From Planctomycetota bacterium (lineage in GTDB: Bacteria > Planctomycetota > Phycisphaerae > UBA1845 > PWPN01), in the NCBI GenBank assembly GCA_016209665.1, contig JACQVT010000692.1:1-11122 (forward strand): a stretch of DNA of 11,122 nucleotides, in the 5' to 3' direction. Numbering within the stretch: the first letter of the stretch is position 1; each line of letters starts with the position of its first letter. Below are positions 6,166 through 11,122 of this stretch, piece by piece. Under the pieces are notes generated by a model that did no database searches, was not told where the DNA came from, and saw only the letters and a list, made by a program, of their open reading frames with translations. The position numbers were made by a program, and so were the translations under genes.

Positions 6166-7092
6166 GTGGCCAAGCACAAACAAGCACCGGCGAAGAAGAG
6201 CAAGCCGAGGGCCAACCGGGGCGGTGCCGGTCGATCCGCGAAGGGTGCCCGCAAGCCGTCGTCCTCCCCGGCGGCTTCGCGATCGGCATCGAGTCCGGCC
6301 GGCGTGAAGAAGTCGTCCACCAGTGGGGACAAGGCCAAGCCGCCGGTCCCGAAGTCCACCGCGGGCGAGATTCGCCGGAGCGAACCCGCTCCGCGAGGTG
6401 AGCCGGCCACGAAGGCCGCGGCCCATCCTGTCGCCAAGGTCCAGCCGCCGGCCGGCTCACCACGGCGAGCAGACAAGAAGTCCGCCGCAGGCGAGGGCAG
6501 TTCACCCGCCGGGGCGGGCCGTGGCGAGCCGGCATCGGGTAAGGCCGGCGCGGCCACATCGCCCCGGCCGGCGAGAGGCAAGAAGAACCTGCTGCCGCCC
6601 AGGCCCCCGGTCAAGCTCAACCGCGCCGGCCAGGTGGCGGGCGTCTTGCAGGCGGCGCGATCGGTGGCCTCCAAGGCCACCAAGATCGTCGAGACCACCA
6701 AGGAGCGCAAGAGCCACCTCACCGCGGAGGAACTGGCGGAGTTCAGGCAGATCCTTCTCGACAAGCGGCGGGAGCTGGTCGAGGACATGGTGAACCTCGA
6801 AGGCGAGGCCAAGCGGTCAGGCGGGGAGGGTGGGGCGCTCTCGGGCACGATGCCCATCCACATGGCCGACCTGGGCACGGACACCTGGGAGCAGGAGTTC
6901 ACCCTCAACCTCATTGAGAAAGAGCGGACGATCGTCCGCGAGATTGACGAGGCCCTTGACCGCATCGAGAAGAAGACGTACGGAACCTGCCTGGCCACGG
7001 GCCGACCGATCTCCAAGGCCCGCCTGCGGGTGAAGCCCTGGGCGAAGTACTGTATTGAATACGCTCGCAAGCGCGAGCTGGGGCTGACGTGA
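6166..7092 (+). CDS. TraR/DksA-family RNA polymerase-binding protein with long basic N-terminal tail
   Basis: This is a 308-residue protein. The C-terminal part (about 185-308) is a TraR/DksA module: the coiled-coil helix LTAEELAEFRQ, the turn region HMADLGTDTWEQEF, a second helix, and a zinc-finger-like end beginning YGTC. DksA proteins bind the RNA polymerase secondary channel and tune initiation, often with ppGpp. Of the four zinc cysteines only C275 and C296 remain. The partners at +3 are T278 and Y299, so zinc binding is probably lost, as in the shorter CxxTG variants of this family. Residues 1-184 are Lys/Ala/Pro/Ser-rich, low-complexity and probably disordered, roughly doubling the usual length of about 150; they may bind nucleic acid. 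GTG 6166 is supported by a GAGGG site and the upstream promoter. The stop overlaps the lspA start by 4 nt. Confidence 0.82.
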   Translation: MAKHKQAPAKKSKPRANRGGAGRSAKGARKPSSSPAASRSASSPAGVKKSSTSGDKAKPPVPKSTAGEIRRSEPAPRGEPATKAAAHPVAKVQPPAGSPRRADKKSAAGEGSSPAGAGRGEPASGKAGAATSPRPARGKKNLLPPRPPVKLNRAGQVAGVLQAARSVASKATKIVETTKERKSHLTAEELAEFRQILLDKRRELVEDMVNLEGEAKRSGGEGGALSGTMPIHMADLGTDTWEQEFTLNLIEKERTIVREIDEALDRIEKKTYGTCLATGRPISKARLRVKPWAKYCIEYARKRELGLT

Positions 7093-7838
7093 CCAACGCT
7101 GACTCAGCCATCAGGAGCGTGCCGTCGCACCTGCGGCTGTGGCTGGTGACGGTGGTCGGCCTGGGCGTCGACTTGTGGTCGAAGCACTGGGCGTTCACGC
7201 GGCTCGATCCGAGTTCGATCCACGATGGGTACGTGGTCGTCCCGCACCTGATCACGTTCCGCCAGTCGTTGAATCCGGGGGCCCTGTTCGGTCTGGGCAA
7301 GGGACTGACGCCGGTTTTCATTGCCGCCTCGCTGCTGGCCCTGGGGTTCGTGCTGTTCCTCTTCCGTCACAGCACCTCGAAGCGCTGGAGCCTGCACGTC
7401 GCGCTGGGCCTGGTCCTGGCCGGAGCGCTCGGCAACCTGTACGACCGGGCGCGCGTGATCGCCGACGTGGTCAAGTACACCGAGAACGGCCGCCGCGTCA
7501 CGGTCATCGGCAAGGTCACGAACCCCGGGCAAAGCCCGATCCTGCTGGGTTCCTGGCCGGACGGGCAACATCCCCGTCCGATTCCCGCCCACCGCGACCC
7601 CGAGGTCCGCTCGATGGGCGTGGTCCGGGATTTCGTGAAGATCGAGCCGCATTTCCAGCTCGGCGGCTACCGGATCGACCTGTGGCCCTGGGTGTTCAAC
7701 GTGGCGGACGTGCTCCTCGTGGCCGGCGTCGCAATCCTGATGCTCAATTTCTGGCGGGAACGCCGACAGGAGCGGGCGACCCAGGCGGCGGCGGCCGCCG
7801 CACAGACCGAGTGCACGGGTGACGCCGGCTCGGTTTGA
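7089..7838 (+). CDS. lspA: Lipoprotein signal peptidase II with a large internal insertion
   Basis: LspA cleaves the signal peptide of prolipoproteins after diacylglyceryl transfer, at the outer face of the inner membrane. All family motifs are present: DLWSK at 28-32, LNPGALFG at 61-68, ALGNLYDR at 113-120, VVRDF with D181, and WVFNVADVLL with D207. D181 and D207 correspond to the catalytic aspartate pair. The protein has 249 residues against a usual 150-170. The excess is mainly about 53 residues between the YDR motif (D119) and D181; the same gap is 9 residues in the Pseudomonas enzyme, as I recall it. An Ala/Gln-rich tail accounts for the rest. Four membrane segments remain recognisable. 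The start is GTG overlapping the upstream stop (GTGA) with no strong Shine-Dalgarno, suggesting translational coupling to the TraR/DksA gene. Confidence 0.93.
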   Translation: MTNADSAIRSVPSHLRLWLVTVVGLGVDLWSKHWAFTRLDPSSIHDGYVVVPHLITFRQSLNPGALFGLGKGLTPVFIAASLLALGFVLFLFRHSTSKRWSLHVALGLVLAGALGNLYDRARVIADVVKYTENGRRVTVIGKVTNPGQSPILLGSWPDGQHPRPIPAHRDPEVRSMGVVRDFVKIEPHFQLGGYRIDLWPWVFNVADVLLVAGVAILMLNFWRERRQERATQAAAAAAQTECTGDAGSV

Positions 7839-7871
7839 CGGCCCTACCGTCGGCGTGCCATCATCCCGACT

Positions 7872-9032
7872 ATGCTTGGTTCGCGAGGCGACCCCAAACC
7901 GTTTACCGCCGCCGAGCCTGCTCGCCGTGGCGAGACCGCGTTCATGGAGCGGACGTTCGCGCTGGCGGCGCGGGGCCGGGGCCGCGTCGAACCGAACCCG
8001 ATGGTCGGGTGCGTGCTCGTGCGCGGCAGTGAGATCGTGGGCGAGGGCTACCACCGGCGGTTCGGCGGGCCCCACGCCGAGGTCGAGGCGATCCGGGCCG
8101 CGGGCCCGGCCGCCCGCGGGGCAACGGCCTACGTCACGCTCGAGCCCTGCTGCCATCACGGCAAGACGCCGCCCTGCACCGACGCCCTGCTGGCCGCCGG
8201 CATCAAGCGGTTGGTGGCGGCCATGCGCGACCCGTTCGAGAAGGTCCGCGGGCGGGGTCTGGCCATCCTCCGCCGGGCGGGCGTGCGGGTGAACGTCGGC
8301 CTGTGCGAGCAACAGGCCCTCCGGCTGAACGGGCCCTACATCAAGCGACAGAAGCTGGGCCTGCCGTGGGTCATCCTCAAGTGGGCCCAGAGCATCGACG
8401 GCAAGATCGCCACTCGGACCGGCGACTCGAAGTGGATCAGCGGCGAGCGGTCGCGGCGGTGGGCGCATCAACTCCGCGGACGGGTGGACGCCATCGTCGT
8501 CGGCGTGGGCACGGTGGTGGCGGACGACCCGCTGCTGACCCGCCGTCACGGCCGGCCCCGGCGCGTCGCCACCCGGATCGTTCTCGATCCCCGGCTCCGC
8601 ACGCCGCGACGATCGCAGCTTGTGCAAACCGCAAGATCGGTTCCGACGATCATCGTCACGTCCAATGCGGTCACGCGGACGAGAAAGCAGCCGTTCACGC
8701 AGGCGGGCATCGAAGTGTTGGGCGTCCGCACACGCCGCAACGGTCTGGATCTGCGAGCGCTGCTGGTCGAGTTGGCCCGCCGCGGCATGACCAACGTGCT
8801 CGTCGAAGGCGGCGGGCGGACGCTCGGTACGTTCTATGACGCGGGCCTGGCCGATGAGGCGGTGGTGTTCGTCTCCCGCCGACTGATCGGCGGGGCGGCT
8901 TCGCCTTGTGCCCTCGGCGGCTGGGGACCGTCGGAAATGAAGCACGTGCCGTGGCCGGTCGACGTGAGGCTCACGCGGTGCGGACAAGACGACGTGTATC
9001 AGATCCTCCTGGCGCCAACGCCCGCGATCTGA
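7872..9032 (+). CDS. ribD: Bifunctional riboflavin biosynthesis deaminase/reductase RibD
   Basis: RibD catalyses the second and third steps of riboflavin synthesis from GTP: deamination of the diaminopyrimidine and NADPH-dependent reduction of the ribosyl side chain. The deaminase half (about 25-165) carries the zinc motif HAE (H68, E70) and PCCHHGKTPPC (C93, C102). The reductase half (about 166-386) shows LKWAQSIDGKIAT, the GDSKWISGE loop, VVGVGTVVADDPLLT and VEGGGRTLGTF. Its 386 residues compare with 367 in E. coli. The start is uncertain: ATG 7872 gives a 24-residue leader without homology that I recognise, while ATG 7944 (MERTFALAARG) aligns with the usual N-terminus. Neither has a Shine-Dalgarno site. 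It follows lspA by 33 bp and is probably in the same operon. No FMN riboswitch is seen. Confidence 0.93.
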   Translation: MLGSRGDPKPFTAAEPARRGETAFMERTFALAARGRGRVEPNPMVGCVLVRGSEIVGEGYHRRFGGPHAEVEAIRAAGPAARGATAYVTLEPCCHHGKTPPCTDALLAAGIKRLVAAMRDPFEKVRGRGLAILRRAGVRVNVGLCEQQALRLNGPYIKRQKLGLPWVILKWAQSIDGKIATRTGDSKWISGERSRRWAHQLRGRVDAIVVGVGTVVADDPLLTRRHGRPRRVATRIVLDPRLRTPRRSQLVQTARSVPTIIVTSNAVTRTRKQPFTQAGIEVLGVRTRRNGLDLRALLVELARRGMTNVLVEGGGRTLGTFYDAGLADEAVVFVSRRLIGGAASPCALGGWGPSEMKHVPWPVDVRLTRCGQDDVYQILLAPTPAI

Positions 9033-9038
9033 GTCTCC

Positions 9039-9257
9039 TTACGCCTCAACCAGTTCGTAAACCTTACCGTGCTGTTTGAGCCACGCCACGTCGCCCGTAG
9101 CGGCGCGGCGTCCGACCTCATCGAGTAGGCGCGCGGTGTCGGGGCTGAGAATCGGTTCATCCGGAGCCTCGGGCGAATATGTGACCTCGATGGGCACTTC
9201 AACGAGGTATCGGCCCCGTCGCACGCTCGTCACCTTCTTCTCGCGAATCTGCTCCAT
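9039..9257 (-). CDS. Small antitoxin-like hypothetical protein (orphan)
   Basis: This is a 72-residue hydrophilic protein with the pattern RRGRYLVEVPIEV near 13-25, a Ser/Pro linker, LSPDTARLLDEV at 37-48, and KVYELV at the end. The layout recalls a family of small bacterial proteins, some annotated as antitoxin components, with a short beta-hairpin followed by helices. That comparison is from memory and unverified. The open frame extends to a TTG at 9323, but that codon falls inside a plausible -35 box, so ATG 9257 (preceded by GGTGA, 4 nt spacing) is preferred. No partner toxin is visible: ribD ends 6 bp beyond its stop on the other strand, and 163 bp of non-coding DNA lies upstream. It could also be a chance open frame. 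Confidence 0.5.
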   Translation of the reverse strand: MEQIREKKVTSVRRGRYLVEVPIEVTYSPEAPDEPILSPDTARLLDEVGRRAATGDVAWLKQHGKVYELVEA

Positions 9258-9293
9258 GATTTCACCCGCGATCGTAAACTGAGCACACCTTTC

Positions 9294-9323
9294 ATCGTAT
9301 TCGGTTCTCGGAGCGGGTTCCAA
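9294..9323 (-). promoter_or_regulatory. Possible promoter for the small orphan gene
   Basis: On the minus strand TTGGAA (9318-9323) and TACGAT (9294-9299) are spaced by 18 bp, each matching consensus at four of six positions. A start near 9287 would give a leader of about 30 nt. Nothing else convincing is seen in 9258-9420. Confidence 0.35.
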
Positions 9324-9420
9324 CTGTCTCGTCCGCCTGAACCAGCGTCATCCACCGCCACCGGCCGCGCAACGAGAAGTAGCTTGCTTTCGCCTGTACG
9401 AGGCTCAACAATAGGGTGTC

Positions 9421-9717
9421 ATGATTGCCGACGGCACACAACTCATCGGCGTGCTGCTGATCCTGGCCGGGGCGGTTGGGTATCTGACCCTCCATTACCG
9501 CCGCGTCATCAAGGGCGATGGCGGCGGATGCGGTTGCGGCTGCGGCGTGTCGGCGAAGCGGCCGCCCTCGCAGTCGGCCCCGACATCGCCGGCGCCGGCC
9601 GGCACGCAGCAGTTCCTGCCCGCCGAGAATCTCGCCGACCTGGCGGCCCGGCATCGGCAGGAACGTGATGCCGGCGGCGCGCCGGCGGCTCAAAACAACG
9701 AGTCCCCACCCCCGTGA
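9421..9717 (+). CDS. Small membrane protein with a Cys-Gly cluster
   Basis: This is a 98-residue protein of unknown function. Residues 5-24 form one membrane helix (GVLLILAGAVGYLTL), followed by a basic stretch and the cluster GGGCGCGCG at 34-42 with C37, C39 and C41. The rest is Pro/Ala-rich and probably disordered. The layout of one helix followed by a cytosolic Cys-Gly motif is reminiscent of FeoB-associated Cys-rich membrane proteins, but there is no feoAB here and the likeness is weak. Its stop overlaps the GTG start of bioF by 4 nt, so bioF translation is probably coupled to it. A metal-binding role is a guess. ATG 9421 has only a weak AGGGTG site just ahead. Confidence 0.65.
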   Translation: MIADGTQLIGVLLILAGAVGYLTLHYRRVIKGDGGGCGCGCGVSAKRPPSQSAPTSPAPAGTQQFLPAENLADLAARHRQERDAGGAPAAQNNESPPP

Positions 9718-10964
9718 CCACCGATCAGACCGCGTCCAACGAATGGCTCGACCAACTGGAAGAGTTGGACGCCCAGGGTCTGCGGCGGCGGCTGCGGCGG
9801 GTCGACTCCGCTCAGGGCGCGTACGTCACGGTCGACGGCCGGCGGATGTGCTGCTTCGCGAGCAACAACTACCTGGGCCTGGCCAACCACCCGCGGGTGG
9901 TCGCCGCCGTCCGCGACGCGGTCGAGCGGTGGGGGTGGGGGGCGGCCGCCTCGCGGCTGATCACCGGCCACATGGGTCCGCACGAGCAGCTCGAGGCCCG
10001 CCTGGCCGCGTTCAAGGGCACCCCGGCCGCCCTCGTCTGCGCGACGGGCTACCAGGCGAACCTCGCCGCTGTGCGCGGCCTGGCCGGTGTGGGCGACATG
10101 GTCATGATCGACAAGCTCGATCACGCGAGCATCGTCGATGCCGCCCGCGGCTGCGGGGCCGTCCTGCGTGTGTTCCCGCACCGCGACTACGCCAAGCTGG
10201 AGCGGATACTGAGGCGGGCCGGCGATTTCCAGCGTCGCATAATTGTCACTGATTCGCTGTTCAGCATGGACGGTGACTTCGCCGACCTGCCCCGGCTCGT
10301 CGAGCTGAAGCGCAGGTACGACGCCCTGCTGTGCATCGACGAAGCCCATGCCACCGGTGTATTCGGTGAGCACGGACGCGGAGCGGCCGAGGCGATGGGC
10401 GTCGAGCACGAAATCGACTTGGTCGTCGGCACACTGAGCAAGGCGCTGGGCGGCATCGGCGGCTTCGTCGCGGGCCGGGCCGAGATCATCGATTGGCTGA
10501 TCAACACCGCGGGGCCGTTCATCTACACGACGGCCCTGCCGCCCGCGGCCTGCGCCGCTGCGATGGCCGCCCTGGACATCGTCGAGCACGAGCCCGGGCG
10601 GCGGCAGCATCTGCTCGAACTCGCCGCGTACCTGCGGCACGAGTTGGCCGAGGTCCGCGGCCTCGACATCGCCGGTTCGACCCTTGACACGCAACGCGGC
10701 CCTGCCGCTCGGAGCCGCGAAGCGGCTGTTGCGTGTCAAGGGTCGACCAGCCAGATCGTGCCGCTGATCGTCGGCGACGCCCGTGAAGCTGTTCGCCTGG
10801 CCGACACTCTGGCCGACGAGGGCCTCCTGGCGCTGCCGATCCGTCCGCCGACCGTGCCCCGCGGCACCGCCCGCCTGCGGATCAGCCTGTGCTGCGAGCA
10901 CACGAAAGCCGACGTGGACCGACTCCTCGCCGCGGTCGATCGCCATTGGCCGCGCGCCCAATGA
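9714..10964 (+). CDS. bioF: 8-amino-7-oxononanoate synthase carrying an in-frame insertion
   Basis: This is a PLP-dependent alpha-oxoamine synthase of 416 residues. BioF condenses pimeloyl-ACP/CoA with alanine to give 8-amino-7-oxononanoate, the first committed step of biotin ring formation. Visible elements are FASNNYLGLANHP at 48-60, SRLITGHMGPHEQLE at 80-94, DHAS with H137, CIDEAHATG at 207-215, TLSKALGGIGG with the PLP lysine K243, and the C-terminal IRPPTVPRGTARLRISL. This last motif favours BioF over the related 2-amino-3-ketobutyrate ligase. Residues 324-345 (LDTQ to QGST) are foreign to the family. They come from a palindromic element; without them the protein reads GST followed by SQIVPLIVGD, as in ordinary BioF, and has the normal length near 394. 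The GTG start overlaps the upstream stop (GTGA), with no Shine-Dalgarno. No other bio gene is in view. Confidence 0.9.
   Translation: MTTDQTASNEWLDQLEELDAQGLRRRLRRVDSAQGAYVTVDGRRMCCFASNNYLGLANHPRVVAAVRDAVERWGWGAAASRLITGHMGPHEQLEARLAAFKGTPAALVCATGYQANLAAVRGLAGVGDMVMIDKLDHASIVDAARGCGAVLRVFPHRDYAKLERILRRAGDFQRRIIVTDSLFSMDGDFADLPRLVELKRRYDALLCIDEAHATGVFGEHGRGAAEAMGVEHEIDLVVGTLSKALGGIGGFVAGRAEIIDWLINTAGPFIYTTALPPAACAAAMAALDIVEHEPGRRQHLLELAAYLRHELAEVRGLDIAGSTLDTQRGPAARSREAAVACQGSTSQIVPLIVGDAREAVRLADTLADEGLLALPIRPPTVPRGTARLRISLCCEHTKADVDRLLAAVDRHWPRAQ
10677..10680. repeat. Left flanking direct repeat (TCGA, or TCGACC) of the bioF insertion
   Basis: TCGA at 10677-10680 (TCGACC through 10682) is repeated exactly 66 bp later at 10743. 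It is the likely target-site duplication. The 4-base and 6-base readings cannot be told apart because the two bases after each copy are identical. Confidence 0.75.
10681..10742. mobile_element. Palindromic insertion element within bioF (MITE/REP/RPE-like)
   Basis: A 62-bp sequence begins CCCTTGACACGCAAC and ends with its exact reverse complement (10728-10742). With the palindromic TCGA flanks, the outer stem reaches 19 perfect pairs (10677-10695 with 10728-10746). Inside lie two further perfect hairpins: GCGGC-CCT-GCCGC (10696-10708) and AGCCGC-GAA-GCGGCT (10713-10727), joined by TCGG. Only ten bases stay unpaired, giving a Y-shaped three-way junction as DNA cruciform or RNA. The element encodes no protein of its own, but it is open in the bioF frame and adds 22 codons including one flank copy. 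Loss of 66 bp restores a continuous BioF reading. It is therefore inferred to be a recent non-autonomous insertion. I do not recognise the family; transposition in trans is an inference. Confidence 0.85.
10743..10746. repeat. Right flanking direct repeat (TCGA, or TCGACC) of the bioF insertion
   Basis: This is the second copy of the flanking sequence, TCGACC through 10748. It leads straight into the conserved BioF codons for S-Q-I-V. Confidence 0.75.
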
Positions 10965-11021
10965 GGCAACCCACCGCCGCACCCCGTCAGGTAGGCTGCG
11001 TGACAGAATCGGCGGGGCATC

Positions 11022-11083
11022 TCAGAGCCCCGAGCGCAAGCGAGTGGGTCGTGTCTACCCGTCGCTGGCGCTCCGGGCTCTGA
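11022..11083. repeat. Long imperfect intergenic palindrome downstream of bioF
   Basis: The left arm (11022-11049, starting TCAGAGCCCC) pairs with the right arm (11057-11083, ending CCGGGCTCTGA) around the 7-nt loop CGTGTCT, with a few mismatches and one bulge. Matching blocks include CAGAGCCC, GAGCGC and AGCGA. It resembles dispersed palindromes that I recall from planctomycete genomes, but copy number cannot be judged here. It could also stop transcription leaving bioF, though no T-tract follows. The rest of 10965-11122 shows no gene. Confidence 0.75.
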
Positions 11084-11122
11084 AAAGCCCACGTCGGTGT
11101 CGCCGCCCAGACTGTCACGCAC

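Noticed and set aside
7839..7871. FMN riboswitch before ribD
   Set aside because: Only 33 bp separate lspA and ribD, far too little for the riboswitch, and none of its conserved structure is seen.
7104..8987. A 627-codon open frame on the minus strand across lspA and ribD
   Set aside because: It lies antisense to two clearly recognised genes and its translation is Arg/His/Pro-rich without motifs. High GC content produces such long antisense frames.
9714..10964. Reading this gene as 2-amino-3-ketobutyrate CoA ligase (kbl)
   Set aside because: The SRLITG..GPHEQLE and IRPPTVPRGTARLRI motifs fit BioF better, and no threonine dehydrogenase gene is adjacent.
9690..10982. A 430-codon minus-strand open frame opposite bioF
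   Set aside because: It is antisense to an evident bioF gene, compositionally biased, and spans the palindromic element without any domain I recognise.
10736..11122. Minus-strand open frame running off the right edge
   Set aside because: Much of it is antisense to bioF, and the rest translates the intergenic palindrome.
1..11122. CRISPR arrays, tRNA or rRNA genes
   Set aside because: No regularly spaced repeats of 24-40 bp and no tRNA- or rRNA-like segments were seen on either strand.

Overview
The window is GC-rich, densely coded bacterial DNA. It most resembles a member of the Planctomycetota, probably a Phycisphaerae-like or uncultured lineage. The main clue is that two neighbouring secreted proteins end in a paired, Cys-containing dockerin/EF-hand-like module (the DxDxDVDxxDLAIL and DQxDFxVFQRC motifs), which I associate with planctomycete secretomes. 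Other clues are a long-tailed TraR/DksA protein placed directly before lspA, and an intergenic palindrome after bioF of a kind I recall as dispersed in planctomycete genomes. The taxonomic call is inference; no rRNA or tRNA gene is visible.

Layout. Bases 1-113 hold 7-bp tandem repeats in two opposite orientations. 114-845 (+) is a TauE/SafE-type membrane permease. 909-2789 (-) is a secreted protein with a CBM11-like N-terminal domain, an alpha/alpha-toroid-like middle and a dockerin-like tail. It is divergent from 3028-4338 (+), a secreted GH25 lysozyme with a BACON-like domain and the same kind of tail. 4505-5937 (+) is a two-gene AbiE-type (type IV) toxin-antitoxin operon with a promoter that may give a leaderless message. 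6053-9032 (+) is a probable operon behind a near-consensus sigma-70 promoter: TraR/DksA-like protein, lspA and ribD. 9039-9257 (-) is a small antitoxin-like orphan. 9421-10964 (+) is a small Cys-Gly membrane protein translationally coupled to bioF. The window ends in a long imperfect intergenic palindrome.

The gene content is mostly housekeeping (lipoprotein maturation, riboflavin, biotin) with accessory secreted enzymes and a defence/TA module. Genes are tightly packed, with 4-nt stop/start overlaps at 5134, 7089 and 9714.

The most striking observation lies inside bioF. A small palindromic element (10681-10742) has been inserted in frame, adding exactly 66 bp (22 codons) between the conserved residues S-T and S-Q. 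It is flanked by direct repeats TCGA(CC). It can fold into an almost fully paired three-way junction: a 19-bp outer stem plus two short hairpins with 3-nt loops. Removing 66 bp restores a continuous BioF sequence. This looks like a protein-coding palindromic mobile element, analogous in behaviour to the Rickettsia palindromic elements, and I do not recognise its family.
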